64,000 nt of DNA from contig NC_133398.1 of assembly GCF_047511655.1 (NCBI RefSeq), forward strand, positions 111,802,332 through 111,866,331, read 5' to 3'. Positions 1-11,980 of the stretch are shown piece by piece. Each line of letters opens with the position of its first letter. The stretch's first letter is position 1. A program made the translations under genes and the position numbers. The DNA is from Castor canadensis (taxonomy: Eukaryota; Chordata; Mammalia; Rodentia; Castoridae). The notes under the pieces were generated by a model. That model had not been told where the DNA came from. It was given only the letters and a program-made list of their open reading frames with translations, and made no database searches.

Positions 1-545
1 ACGCCTCCCATACATGACCTCCCCTTGGTGTGACCATTGTTTCATAATATTGTGGCATTTATATTAGGTCTATAATCCACATGTGAGAGAGAACATATGG
101 CTTTTGGCCTTCTGATTCTGGCTAACTTCACTGAAGGTGATGTTCTCCAGTTCCGTCCACTTACCTGCGAATGACAAAATTTCCTTCTGTTTTCTAGCTC
201 AGTAAAATTCTGTTGTATATTAATACCACATTTTCTTAACGTATTCATCAGTAGTGAGGCATCTTGGGTGTTTTCCTAGCTTAGCTGTTGTGAATAGTGC
301 TGCAATAAATATGGGTGTGCAGGTGCCTTTGTTGTATGTTGATTCATATTCCTTTGGGTATGTCCCTAGGAGTGGTATTACTGATTTTAGTATTTTAAGA
401 AGCCTCCATACCATTTTCCATAGAGATTGAACTACCTTACATTTCTACAAGCAGTGATTGAGGGTTCCTTTTCCCCACATCCTTGCCAACATATTTTTGT
501 TTATGTTCTTCATGGTAGTCATTCCTAAAAGATGTGATGTGTAAT
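1..545 (-). mobile_element. L1 retrotransposon fragment, 3' part of ORF2 (antisense)
   Basis: Read on the minus strand, this segment encodes a broken version of the C-terminal end of L1 ORF2. It runs from the part just before the Cys-rich motif to the terminal segment containing the MELEN-like and SLS-like motifs that also close the sense L1 ORF2 near 53090. Stops and frameshifts interrupt it, so it makes no protein. The homologous text begins at about 545 and runs off the left edge of the window, so the 3'UTR lies outside. The element is older than the sense L1 at 46548, judging by the number of changes. Confidence 0.85.
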
Positions 546-2957
546 CTTAATATCATTAAAATGTTTTGAGTTGATGTTTGCATCTGACATTCTTGACTTT
601 AGTAGTTAGGTAAAGAACTTAATTATTTCTAAAGCTCTTTGGACTTTAAACATTATCTAAGTATATGAAAATTTGAGAATGTTAATTTTCATCTTTTGTT
701 TTCTGGAAAGACCATCATATATGAACAAATTAGGAAATTATTTAATAGTAATTGATACCTTCCTCAATAAAATGAGCAACTCTATTTAAAATGAATATAT
801 AGGAGTGTATTTCCATCTGTGTTTTAGTTGACAGAACAATCATTTTTTCCTTGGTGATAACTACAAATATAAAACAAAAACAGAAAACATGGAAAAAACT
901 AGTAAAACAAGTAAAATGTTTAAACCAGAGTGACTTATTTGATAGAAGTATAATCTTTAAATGTATTTAACCCATTTTCATGGCCATAAGTTCTTTATAA
1001 TATTCAATTACATCAAAATAAATTATTCACAAACCAACTGTTTATTCTTTATTTGTTTAAACAACTATTATAATTTCTCCAAATATTATTATTAAATAGG
1101 TTATTACTTCACATTTCAAATACAGACATATAACTTTATGTATGATAAATGGTTTATTCGTATCTACACTTGAGTTTTGGTTTTTTTGTAAATTAAAATT
1201 ATCCACTTTTAGTTATGTATAAAAATGTAGGTAGAAAGCGTCTTATATTTAATTGAGTGAACATACAGTGAGGCTAGTGACTATATTGATAGAGTCTATG
1301 TAGTTTAAATACAATTCATAATGTGAAAATCCATGTTTCCTTAATAAAGTCAAGACATAAAATTTTGACAATTACAGAACACATTTTGTTTCTTTGTCTG
1401 AATTTTGATTTCTTTAATTTTTGTCACCAGTGTGTTTCAGTTCCCCACATATTCCTCTCAGCCCCAACATATAGCATTGATTCTGCTTCCTTATAAGCAA
1501 TTTCCCAAGGCAGATTGGAAATTCTTTTTGATCTTCTCACTCTTTGCTACTAAGAATCCATGGTACTCAAGTGACAGTGAATGCCTACCTAACACCATAT
1601 TTATCACCTTGCTAAGCCTCTCAAGATTTTCCTCTCTTTGGCCACCATTTCCTCCAGGCCTGTAGACTTCAGAGTTTGTGGACAGGAATTCCAATTTGAG
1701 CCTTTGGGGATACTAACGATGCAGGGTATTTCTGCTTTCATTTTTGTTTCCAGACCCGGGTGTTTTTCCTTGTAAGGAGACAAAATCCATTTTAATTCAT
1801 TGTGCATAGTGCCTCTTGGAAAATGGCCCAACATTCTCACAGAGTATTACTGCCAAGCTGGGTCTTCAGCAGCACAATCATCGTATGATTTCAGTGCTCT
1901 AGAAAGATAGCTGCTTTTTTGGAGAATCTGGTGTGGTAGGAGCAGTGGGTCTCATGATCATAGGTCCAGTTCTATACTTCCTTCATTATGCAATGGGGAC
2001 CTGGTAAATGCTGTTAATAGCATGCATTTAATAAGAAAAAATGTAATATTGTTAGTTGAAGCACAGCTAGAAAACCCAAATCCATAGTCACAAGTAACAT
2101 CTATTTCTAATTAGCAATAAATAGATTCACCACCAGGTAACCAGTTGATCTTCCAGAAGGAGAGTTCTATATTGGAAGCATAAAATTGGAATCCCTTATT
2201 TACATATTGGCATTCATAAAAATCATTAACATACTTACAACATCAGTGCTGAGGAGGCAGAGATACAACTTGCTTAATGTAAACTGGTGGAGACATTTAC
2301 TCTTCCTCCTCACTGCCTTTTTTTGTGGTGAATGATCACTGATAATTATAAACATGTCATACAAAGGTGTCTGCAATCTGCACCATCTCACATGCCTACC
2401 AAAATGCCAGTATCTTAACCCATAATTTCTCTGATTATATAGTCTTTTTCCTTTAAATTAGTGATTAGCTAACTAGGCTAATTGACTCTGATCGTAAATT
2501 AAGAATGGCACTCACTTTAGGTCATTCCTACTTCCAAAGGAAGTGTATACCCCAGGTAAAATCCTTGAATCTCTACACATTGGGAAGGTTTTGTACTTTT
2601 ACAGAAGGTGGTGACTATGCTGTTTCCTTGTCACCTGGCCCACCTGGAGAAAGAGCAACAATGTATATTTGAATGTAAATGGCAGTAACAGGTCAACTTT
2701 TTCTGTGATAATATTGCAGCTGTGTTTATTTGGCATGTAAAAATAAAACTTACTTTGCTAAAACTGTTTTTTATTTGCTTTTTAAAACATCCATATGTTT
2801 TATATGATTCATGTGATTTAACAGTAATGTAAATATATTTTTTAGAATCTCATAATTTTTACTTGAATATGTTAAAAGGAGTTTGATTTCTTTCTGTCTC
2901 TCTATCACATTAAAATTATTCTATTTTAACTAACATTTGTTTAAATCATTTTCTTCT
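546..2957. other. AT-rich intergenic DNA, no recognised feature
   Basis: I see no gene, RNA or clear repeat here. The sequence is AT-rich with a slightly more balanced part at 1430-1850. Open frames in that part are under 90 codons, overlap on both strands and match nothing I recognise. The last 16 bases (2942-2957) are one copy of the target-site duplication of the L1 that follows. Confidence 0.5.
2942..2957. repeat. Target-site duplication, left copy, of antisense full-length L1
   Basis: The 16 bases TAAATCATTTTCTTCT here recur at 9637-9652 with one mismatch (TAAATCATTTTATTCT). The pair brackets an antisense L1 exactly at its 3' (left) and 5' (right) ends. The right junction on the plus strand reads TTCT/AAAG, close to the TTTT/A cutting preference of the L1 endonuclease. 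Confidence 0.75.
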
Positions 2958-3337
2958 TTGTTTATTTCCTTTATTCATATGTGCATACAATGAGAGGGAC
3001 ATTACTCCCACCTTCCCTTTCCCCCTCCCTTTCCCTCCACCCCTCACTCATCCCCCACCCCCTTACTTCCAAGCAGAAAATGTTTTGCCCTTATCTCTGA
3101 TTTTGATGAAGAGAGTAAAATATTAATAAAGAGGACCAGGGTATTTTTGATAGGTGAAATAAGGGTAGCTATATAAGGAGATTCCTAGTATTGTTTCCAT
3201 GTACATATTTGTTATTTTCTAAATTGATTCGTCTGGAACTAAACTTTTCTCTAGTTCCTAGTCCTCTTCCCCTATTGGCCTCTGTTGCTTTAAAGTTTCT
3301 GCATTATTCCAATATCTTTGTTGCGTTTGCTTTTGAT

Positions 3338-6300
3338 CTAAAGTCCACATGTAAGGGAGAACATTTGATTTTTGGCCTTCTGGATCTGGATAACCTCTCT
3401 CAGGATGATGTTCTCCAGTTCCATCCATTTGCTTGCAAATGATAAGATTTCATTCTTCTTCATGCCTGCCTAAAATTCCATTGTGTACAAATACCACATT
3501 TTCTTAATCCATTTGTCAGTAGTGGTGCATCGTGGTTGTTTCCATACTTGGCTATCGTGAATAGTGCTGCAATAAACATGGGTGTACAACTACCTCTGGA
3601 GTAATGTGTGTCCCATTCCTTTGGGTATAACCCCAAGAGTGGTATTGCTGGGTCAAATGGCAGATCAATGTTTAGATTTTTAAGAAGTCTCCAATTTTTT
3701 TTTCCAGAGTGGTTGTACTTGTTTACATGACCACCAGCACTGTATAAACGTTCTTTTTTCTTCACACCCTCTCCAACACCTGTTGGTGGTGGTGTGCTAA
3801 TAATGGTTATTCTAACAGGGGTTAGGTGGAATTTTAGTGTAGTTTTGATTTGCATTTCCTTTATGGCTAGAAATGGTGAACATTTTTTCATGTGTCTTTT
3901 GGCCATTGGAAGTTCTTTTGATAAAGTTAGGTTAAGTTCACTCACCCATTTCTTTATTTGTTCGTTAATTTGGGGAGAGTTTAATTTTTTGTGTTCTCTG
4001 TATATTCTTTTTATCAGTCCTTTGTCTGATGTGTATCTGGCAAGTATTTTCTCCCACTCTGTGGGTGGTCTCTTCAGTTTAGAGATCATTTCTTTTGTTG
4101 AGCAGAGGTTTTTACTTTTATAAGGTCTCATTTGCCTATGCTTTCTCTTAGTTGCTGAGCTGCTGGGGTTCCATTGAGGAAGTCATTGCACATACCTATT
4201 ACTTCCAAAGTATTTCCTACACTTGCCTGTATCAACTTTAGAGTCTGGGGTCTGATATTAAGGTCCTTGATCCATTTTGAGTTAATACAAGTACAGAGTG
4301 ATAAACATAGATCTAATTTCAGTTTTTTGCAGCCTGCTAACCAGTTTTCTGAAAAGTTTTTGTTGAAGAGGCTGTCTTTTCTCCATCATATATTTTTAGC
4401 GCCTTTGTCAAAAATAAGTTAGGTACAGTTGTGTGGATCATATCCAGGTCCTCTATTCTATTCCATTGGTCTTCATATCTGTTTTTGTGCCAGTACCATG
4501 CTGTTTTCATTGCTATTGCTTTGTAATATAGTTTGTAATCAGGTATTGTGATACCTCCAGCATTGTTCTTTTTATGGAGTATTGCCTTGTCTATTCATGG
4601 TCTCTTGTGTTTCCAAATGAATTATAGGGTAGATTTTTCAGTCTCTTTGATGAATGTCATTGGGATTTTCATGGGAACTGCATTAAACATGTAGATTGCT
4701 TTGGTAGTATAGCCATTTTTTCTATGTTGATTCTACCTATCCGTGAACATGGGAGATCTCTCCAACTTCTGTAGTCCTTCTCAGTCTCTTTCTTCAGGGG
4801 TTTATAATTTTCCTTGTAAGGGTCATTCACATCTTTTCTTAAGTTTATTCCTAGGTACTTGATTGCTTTTGAAGCTATTGTAAATGGAATTGTTTTCATA
4901 TGTTCTTTCTCTTTTTGTTCATTATTAGTGTATAGAAAAGCTAATAAATTTTGTAATGTGTCCTGCCACCTTGTTATAGCTGTTGATGGTGCCTAGGAGT
5001 TTTAGGGTAGAATTTTTTGGGTATTTAAGGTATAGTATCATATTGTCTGCAGGAGGCATATTTTGATAGTTTCTTCATCTATTTGTATTCTTTTTATTCC
5101 TTCTTCTTGCCTTATTGCTCAGGCTAGGAATTCCAGTACTATGTTGAATAAGAGTAGGGATAGTGCCATTGTTGTCTTGTTCCTGATTATAGAGGGAATG
5201 GTTTCAGATTTTTCCTGTTAAATATAATGTTGGCTGTAGATTTGTCATATATAGCTTTTAGGTACATTCCTTCTATTCCTAGTTTTCTTTGAGCTTTTAT
5301 CATGAAAGAGTGTTGGATCTTATCAAAGGCTTTTTTGGCATCTATTGAGATGATCAAGTTTTTTTTGTCTTTGCTTCTGTTAATGTGCTGTATTACATTT
5401 ATTGATTTGCATATGTTGAACCATCCCTGCATTCCTGGGATGAAGCCAACTTGGTCGTGGTGAATGATCCTTTTGATGTGTTGTAGAATTCGGTTTGCCA
5501 CTATTTTATTGAGTATTTTTGCACCAGTGTTCATTGAGGAGATTGGCCTCTAGTTCTCCTTTTTGGGGAGATCTTTGCATGATTTGGGGATGAATGTAGT
5601 ACTGGCTTGATAAAATGTATTAGGCAGTTGTCCTTCCCTTTCTATTTTGTGGTACAGTTTAAGGAGGGTTGGTTTTAATTCTTCTTTAAGTGTCTGATAG
5701 AATTCAGCAGGGAATCCATCAGATCCTGGGATTTTCATATTTGGGAGACTATTGCTGCTTGTCTAGAAATCTGTCCATTTCTTCAAGATTTTCGTATTTA
5801 TTAGAGTACAGGTTATTGAAGTAGTCTCTGACAATTTCCTGAAAATTAAATGGTGTTTTTTATTACCTCCCCTTTTGCATTCCTGATTTTACTGATTTGA
5901 GTTTTTTCTCTCCTCATTTTAGTCATGTTTGCCATGGGTCTGTCGATCTTGTTTATTTTGCAAAGAACCGTTTTGTTTCATTAATTCTTTCTATGGTTTT
6001 TTCTGTTACTATTTCATTGATTTCAGCTCTTATTTTTATTATTTCTCTTCTGTTTGTTTTGGGATTTGATTTTTGTTGTTTTCCAGGAGTTTGTGATGTA
6101 ACATTAGGTCACTGATTTGAGATCTTTCTGTTTTTTTAAATATGCATTCATGGCTATAAACTTTCCTCTCAGGACTGCCTTGGCTGTGTCCCATAGGTTC
6201 CGGTAGTTTGTGTTTTCATTTTCATTAACTTCCAGGAATCTTTTAATTACCTGTTTATTTCATTGATGACCCATTGATCATTGAGCAATGTGTTCTTCAG

Positions 6301-7038
6301 TTTCCAGTTGCTTGCATGATTTTTGTTATTATTTTTGTTCTTGACATCTAGTTTTAATGCTTTATGATCAGATAGAATGCATGTTATTATTTCTATTTTC
6401 TTATATTTGCTAAGGCTTCCTTTGGGCCCTAGGACATGATCAATTTTGGAGAAGGTTCCATGGGCTGCTGAGAAAAATATTTATTGTGTAGAAGTTGGAT
6501 GAAATGTTCTGTAGACATCAACTAGATTCATTTGCTCTATGGTATGTTTTAGGTCTAGGATTTCTTTACTGATTTTTTGTTTGGATGATCTATCTATTGT
6601 TGATGGGGGGTATTAAAGTCTTGCACTACCACTGTGTTGCTTTTAGGTCCTTCAGAGTATGTTTGAAGAAATTGGGTGCATTGAAGTTGGGTGCATATAG
6701 GTTGGTAATTGTTATTTCCTTTTGGTGTATTTCCCCTTTTATTAATATGGAATATCCTTCTTTGTCTCGTTATTTAGTGTAAGTTTGAAGTCTACTTTGT
6801 CTGAGAAAAGTATTGCTCCTCCTGCCTGTTTTTGGGGCCCATTGGTTTGGTAAATCTTCTTCCAGTCTTTCACCCTAAGCCTATGCTTATTTCTGTCAAT
6901 GAGATTGGTCTCCTGTAAGCAACAAATTTGTGGATCTTCCTTTTTAATCCAGTTTGTCAAATGGTGTCTTTTAATGGGGGAATTATGTATGTTAATATTC
7001 AGTGTTAGTATTGATATGTATGTGGTGATTCCTGTCAT
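3338..7038 (-). pseudogene. L1 ORF2 (endonuclease-reverse transcriptase), decayed
   Basis: Minus-strand remnants follow the order of L1 ORF2p. The endonuclease N-terminus starts at the ATG at 7036-7038 and shows a CLQET-type active-site segment. The reverse transcriptase core at about 5740-5190 shows [11 protein letters not shown] and a [10 protein letters not shown] motif. The C-terminal domain lies at about 4130-3460. The frame is split into at least six open pieces by stops and indels, the longest being 223 codons at 3460-4131. No working enzyme can be made. The terminal stop corresponds to the complement of CTA at 3338-3340. Confidence 0.9.
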
Positions 7039-7099
7039 TTAATTGTCTCAGTTGTTTAAGGGTTTGAATGTGTGCAGCTAAATCGATGTTACTCTGTAC

Positions 7100-8290
7100 T
7101 CTCATGCCTGTTCTCCTCCTGTGGTTTTGTACTGCCGGTCCTTTCATGGTTATGTTGGCTTTCACTTTCTGTGTTCAGAATCCCTTGATGAATCTTTTAT
7201 AGAGTTGGCTTTGTGTCATATATTGTTTTAGTTTCTGCTTATCATGGAAGTCTTTTATTGCTCCATCTATTTTGAATGATATTTTGGTGGATAGAGTATA
7301 CTAGGGTTGAAGTTATTTTCATTCATTTCCCATAAATTTCACCCCATGCTCTTCTTCCTTTTAATGATTCTGTTGAGAAATCTGCTGTGATTTTGATGGG
7401 TTTATCTTTGTAAGTTACTTGTTTTTTTCTCTCTTACAGCCTTCAATATTCTTTCTCTATACTTTGTGCTTGTTGCTTTCATGATAATATGTTGTCAGTT
7501 AGTTCTATTTTGGTCAAGTCTGTTTGGTGTCTTGGAGGCTTCCTGTACCTGAATGAGCATAGTTTTTTCTAGATTTCGAAATTTCCTGTTATTATTTTGT
7601 TAAATATATTACAAATTCCTTTTGTTTATATCTCTTCTCTTTCTTCAATGCCCATGATTCTCAGGTTTGGTCTTTTGATGGAGTCGTTGAATTCTTGCAT
7701 GTTCCTTTCACAGGTCTTGAGTTGTCTGACTAGTAGTTTTTCAGTTTTTCCTTTAATTACCATTTCATCCTCATGTTCAGTGTTTCTGTCTCTGCTTGTT
7801 CTAATCTGCTGGACTGGCCTCTCATTTTGTTTTGCATTTCTGTTTTATTTGTTTTCTGAGGTTTTCCATATCCTGGGTCACATCCTCTTCAATATTGTGT
7901 ATTTTCATCCTGAGTTCCTTTATCTCTCTATTTATGGTGTTCGTTGTTTCACTTTGTTGTTTATATAGTGTTTCTATAGTTTCTTTTATTTGTTCTTGTG
8001 CTTTCTCTAATTCTCTATCTTTGTTTTCTTGGTATTTCTTGAGTGTCTCCTATACATTTTGGTAAACACTAACCAGTATCATCTCTGTAAAGTTCTCATT
8101 GATTACTTGCAGGATTTCTTCTTCCAGAGTGTTCTTGTGGGCTTCCTTGGGTCCTTTGTCATAGTTTATCTTTGTTTCATTGATAACAGAATCTGGGCTA
8201 CTGTTTTCTTCATATCCCTCTGCTTCCTGTATTAAGTTACTATTGGGGAGATTATGGTTTCCATCTTTTTCCATCTTCCCATTATTCCAC
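7100..8290 (-). pseudogene. L1 ORF1 (RNA-binding chaperone), decayed
   Basis: The piece at 8050-8274 on the minus strand encodes a 74-residue N-terminal region that matches, position by position, the first part of the intact ORF1 at 48023 (shared motifs NYxKGPxEAxKN and ILQVxNENFxEMIL). Downstream the coiled-coil and RNA-binding parts can still be followed to about 7100, but stops interrupt them. The intact counterpart forms trimers that coat L1 RNA. This copy cannot. Confidence 0.82.
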
Positions 8291-8299
8291 TTGCTGCTG

Positions 8300-9636
8300 T
8301 TACTGTCCTTGTACTGAGTGCAATTTAGTATTGTCTAGCTAGTAATAGTAAAAATGATGGTATCTAGAGTAGAAGGGTAAGTGGAGAAAGAAGGCAAGAA
8401 AGTAAAGAAAAAAGAAAGGAGAAGGAAAAAAAGATATAGATCCAAAGAAACAAACAGACAGAGATAGTGTACTAATCAGCAATGAGCTAAACAGGCATTA
8501 GAGAGACAGAGAAAGAAGAAAAAAAATCCCAAATTCAAATGCAATAAAGTTTCAGCCTTAAAAGTTCTGTTTCTGGTGTTACTTTTTTAACATCCAGTCC
8601 TGGTTTTGGTGTTTGAGTAGTAGTTCTGTCATTGTCAGACCAAGGGGAAAAATGATAATGATAATAAAAGGAAAAAAAAATTGAAAAAGAACATAAAGCT
8701 GTAGAAGAATAAAGTTTCAGGTCCTGAAACCACGCCATTTCCATCTTAGTAGTTGTGGTGTTGTTCCTTCAGCATCTAGTTTAATCAGTATCCCTGTGGT
8801 TATTTCACCTGGTGATTGGATCTGGAGACAGCTTAGTGAACATTTACCTACTTTGTTTGAGGGTGCAGCTCACCTGCCACCTACTGTCAGCCCACTGCTG
8901 CTACAGGCTTTATTTATTACAATTCTCAGGGATTAGCCATTACACTTACTTAGTCCAGCTGACTTTGATTTTCTATGGTTCTTTTGGATGCCTGACTCTT
9001 TTCTTTTCTCCAGTGTGGGGCCCTATCATCTTGTTGCAATTGCAGCCCTTATTTTGTTACAGTTCATGTGGGCAAGTGTCCCCCAACTCTCTGGTGGAGT
9101 GTGGCTCATTTCAATCTTTGTTGCTAGCCTTCCCCTCTCCAAGCACGCTGAGAATAGTTATTCCACATCCGCCTTCTCCTGCAGGCTTGTTTATTTACAG
9201 TTCGTGTGGGAAGTGCCCCTCCCCCACTCTCCTGTGCTCTGGGTGCCCTGCCTTCTTTGTAATGTGTCCATTTTTTCTATTGCTTGTTCATTATTCAGGG
9301 ATTTTTTTTTGTTTTCTTTTGTCAGTCTGTCCAGGGGGCTATGTTGTTTTTCCCCAGGTGTGGCTGTAGAAGAGCCACATGCCACTTATTTCCTCACTGT
9401 GGGTCTGCCAAGCAGGTTAGGAGCTGGTGCCTGGTGGCACAGGAGCCCTCCTTGTTTCTCCATATTCCATGATGTGAGGGAGCTATGTGTGGGCTGGGGG
9501 TGTGGAGGTGTTGAAGTATTTCCTCTTCTTGGTTGTTTTTCCTTTCCAATGTGTCTCCAGCATCTCAGGAAAATTTTTACTTTAAGGAACATATTCTATC
9601 TGCTTCCTTCCTCTAGTCACCATCTTGGAGAAAACC
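8300..9636 (-). promoter_or_regulatory. L1 5'UTR (internal promoter region), CpG-depleted
   Basis: The 1.3 kb between ORF1 and the right target-site duplication is the L1 5'UTR. Short blocks align with the reverse complement of 46548-47200 in the sense L1, for example around the TGTGTCTCCAGC stretch at 9550-9561 and the CTTCCTCTAG stretch near 9607. CpG positions of the sense copy read TG or CA here. Open frames across it (for example 8812-9369 and 8988-9719, plus strand) are incidental. L1 5'UTRs hold an internal RNA polymerase II promoter, but activity here is unlikely given the decay. Confidence 0.75.
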
Positions 9637-9652
9637 TAAATCATTTTATTCT
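9637..9652. repeat. Target-site duplication, right copy, of antisense full-length L1
   Basis: This is the right-hand partner of 2942-2957, 15 of 16 bases identical. It fixes the 5' end of the antisense L1 at 9636. Confidence 0.75.
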
Positions 9653-10099
9653 AAAGAAAACCTTTCCAAAAGTTGGTAGTGAATACAGAGAAGAGAAGTT
9701 AAATGTTTTCATGGTATAATAGTCCATATAATGACAGTTCTAATTAAAATTATATTTCAATTCTTACTGTGTTCACACTTACTTATTTTTATATTGATTG
9801 ACACATAATAATTGTGCAGATTTATAGGCCACAATGGTTTCTCCTGATGTTGAAAATTAGCAGATTCCACCTTTCAGTCATACGTTTTCAATAGCAAATT
9901 GTTTAAAAAATTGGTCTGAAAAATAACAAATGATACTGATAAGATATAAACATTCACAATGTTTGGATTCATATATTATTCTTTCCAGAATTTATTCTTG
10001 ACATTTTTGATAATCTTGATGTACTTTCTGTACATCAAGATTCAACTTCTTAACCTCCTTCCTTTACCCTTGATCTTCCATTAGTGACCTCCCCATAGT
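9653..10099. other. AT-rich spacer, nothing recognised
   Basis: This is a spacer between two antisense L1 elements. I see no gene or clear repeat. A short palindrome-like stretch at about 10006-10042 (TTGATGTACTTTCTGTACATCAA core) could form a hairpin but looks incidental. Confidence 0.4.
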
Positions 10100-10349
10100 G
10101 TAAACAGTTTTTCATAAAATTGCTTTGTCCATGGTAATATTATCTATTTGTCTCTAATTTTATTAATTTTTGTCTTTTTCTCTTTCTTTTGATTACTATG
10201 GTGATGGATTTATCAATATTATTTATTTTCTCAAAGAGAGAACTCTTTGGTTTATTCTTTTTCCTTTAGTCTCCATTTGGTTAACCTCATCATTTTTTAT
10301 CTCTCTACTAACTTTGAGATTGTCTTGTTCTTTTTGAAATACTTCAAAA

Positions 10350-10414
<65 letters not shown>

Positions 10415-10430
10415 CTTTCTTTCTTTTTTT
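10350..10430. repeat. (CT)n microsatellite with T-rich end
   Basis: About 30 CT units with one CTTT interruption are followed by a CTTT/T-rich end. It adjoins the tail side of the antisense SINE at 10435, so it may have grown from that SINE's A-rich tail on the opposite strand. Confidence 0.9.
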
Positions 10431-10434
10431 CACT

Positions 10435-10622
10435 GTTCTGCAGGAGTAACTCAGTGTCTTGTGCCTGCTAGGGTAAGTAATGTACCACTTGAGTCACATC
10501 TCAATGCTTTTGGTTTTTCATAGATTTTTTTTCAGATAGAGTCTCATGTTTTTTCTCTGACCAGCCATAGACCATGATCCTTCTATCTCCATTTCCCAAG
10601 TATCTTGGATTACACAGCATGT
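10435..10622 (-). mobile_element. Dimeric SINE (ID-like plus B1-like), antisense, degenerate
   Basis: On the plus strand one reads first the complement of a tRNA/ID-like unit (10440-10500, with the CCACTTGAGTCACA remnant of the box A region). Then follows the complement of a B1-like unit with AGTCTCATG and TGGATTACA motifs (10530-10615). The same order occurs in clearer copies at 34683 and 42350. It is strongly diverged. Confidence 0.65.
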
Positions 10623-11176
10623 GCTCTGAATTTTTAATGTCATCATTTATATATATAAACTTCCCTCTATGATCTGTTTTCACTGAATCCCACACATTCT
10701 CTTTGCTGTGTTTTAATTTTAATTTGATCCATTGATTTTTTCAACTTCTCCCCTGCTTTTGTTTATTGCCCATTAATTGTTCAAAATGTAGTGTTTAATC
10801 TCCATGTGTTCATATATTTTATGTAGTTTCACTCCTATTATCTACTTTTTTCAATTATGATGTACTAAAACATAGTTATTTCAAATTTATTTACTTGTTT
10901 ACACTTGCTTTATGTCCAAAAATATGATCTATTTTTAAGAGAATTCCAGGAGATTCTGAGAAAAAAATGTAGATTTTTCACCTCTTGATTAAAACATTCT
11001 GTGTATATTTCTTATGTGTTTTTGATCTATAGTTCATTTAATTTTGCTATTTCCTCATTGATTATTTTTCTGAATTACCTATCTATCAGTGAAGTTGAGC
11101 TTTGACCTGCAATTGTTGTGTTTGGTCTGAATGAGCCTATGTGCACAGCAACATTTGCTTGATAAATTGAGGTGCC

Positions 11177-11361
11177 ATCCAAGCTCTGGTGGTTCCTGTC
11201 TGTAATCTTAGGTAGTTGGAAGGCAGAAATCAAGAGGCTGGAAGTTTGAAACATGCTATGACAAATAGTTCACAAGATCCTGTCTTCAAAAAACCCAATA
11301 CAAAATAGGTCCAGCAGAGTGTTTCAAGTCTGAGTTCAAATCTCAGCACCACCAAAAAAAT
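11177..11361 (+). mobile_element. Dimeric B1-ID-type SINE, sense
   Basis: The first half (11177-11300) has the B1/7SL-like order GGTGGTTCCTGTCTGTAATC, GGAAGGCAGA, then AAATAGTTCACAAGATCCTG. The second half is an ID-like tail with TGAGTTCAAATCTCAGCACC and an A-rich end. The ID half is shortened. It sits inside the older antisense L1. Confidence 0.75.
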
Positions 11362-11611
11362 TTGAGCATGCAATGTTCAGTGTGCATGTGTTTATAATTG
11401 CTCCTTTTACAATATTAAGTTTTTTCTGATAGCCTATTTTTGAAATCTGCTTTTTCCTGTGTGAGTACTACATGATTTGGGGCTCCATTTGTTTGCAATA
11501 TACATTCCTATTCTTTCCCTTTCAGTATGTGTTTGGCTTTGCCAAGGAGATGTGTTTCTCACTAGCAGAAAACAGTTGTGTCTTGTTTTTCTAATCCAAT
11601 CTACTAGTCTG

Positions 11612-11831
11612 CATGCTTTAATTGTAGAAACGAAAAGCATGTAATAGTTCCTGCAATTTTATTGTTTTTGCAATGCTTCATTATTCCCTAATATTCATTG
11701 GCTTACCTACTCTTCTAGTGATATTGTTTTTCATATTCTCATTGTGTTTTTCTTCCTCGTTGGAGTATAGGATTGTTTTAAGTATCTTCTATAGTGCTGG
11801 ATTTGTGATCATGAATTAATTTTATAAGTTT
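11612..11831. repeat. Local direct duplication, copy A (220 bp)
   Basis: This segment of the old antisense L1 is repeated in the same orientation at 12963-13185. By eye the copies differ by four substitutions and one 3-bp indel, about 98% identity. Neighbouring sequence on either side does not match between the copies. Copy A lies in context inside the L1, so it is probably the source. Confidence 0.92.
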
Positions 11832-11980
11832 CATATTTAGTTTGGAAGGTCTATTTCTTCTTCAATTAGAGGGATAAGTTAATGAGGCAAAACAATCAAC
11901 ATTGACATTTATTTTGTTTCTGGCATTTCAAGGGCTTTTTTTCCTGCCATTTTGGCTTTGAAAGTTTCTGTTATTCTGAT

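Larger units (their letters stand above)
2958..9636 (-). mobile_element. Full-length but inactive L1 (LINE-1) retrotransposon, antisense
   Basis: This 6.7-kb element reads on the minus strand as 5'UTR (about 9636-8300), ORF1 (about 8290-7100), ORF2 (7038-3338) and 3'UTR (3337-2958). Its 5' end, with an AAGATGG core at 9620-9626 on the complement, lines up with the start of the sense L1 at 46548, so it is not 5'-truncated. The 3'UTR carries a C-rich tract at about 3004-3062, the complement of the G-rich tract seen in the sense copy. A 16-bp target-site duplication flanks it. Many stops and frameshifts break both frames and most CpGs of the 5'UTR are gone, so it is old and dead. Confidence 0.92.
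10100..11980 (-). mobile_element. Old L1 fragment, antisense, interrupted by two SINEs
   Basis: On the minus strand this matches the reverse-transcriptase-proximal and endonuclease parts of L1 ORF2, and perhaps the ORF1-ORF2 junction. The plus-strand text around 10200-10260 and 10640-10740 parallels the antisense L1 at 5890-6250, where the endonuclease-to-RT linker lies, but is much more diverged. No open frame of note survives. A CT repeat (10350-10430), an antisense SINE (10435-10622) and a sense SINE (11177-11361) sit inside it, so it predates them. Its left and right limits are approximate. Confidence 0.7.

Noticed and set aside
8812..9719. Plus-strand open frames of 185 and 243 codons
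   Set aside because: They lie antisense inside the L1 5'UTR, have no recognisable domain and overlap each other. They are best explained by sequence composition.
10006..10042. Hairpin TTGATGTAC...GTACATCAA
   Set aside because: A short inverted repeat in AT-rich DNA without a partner gene. Chance is the simplest explanation.
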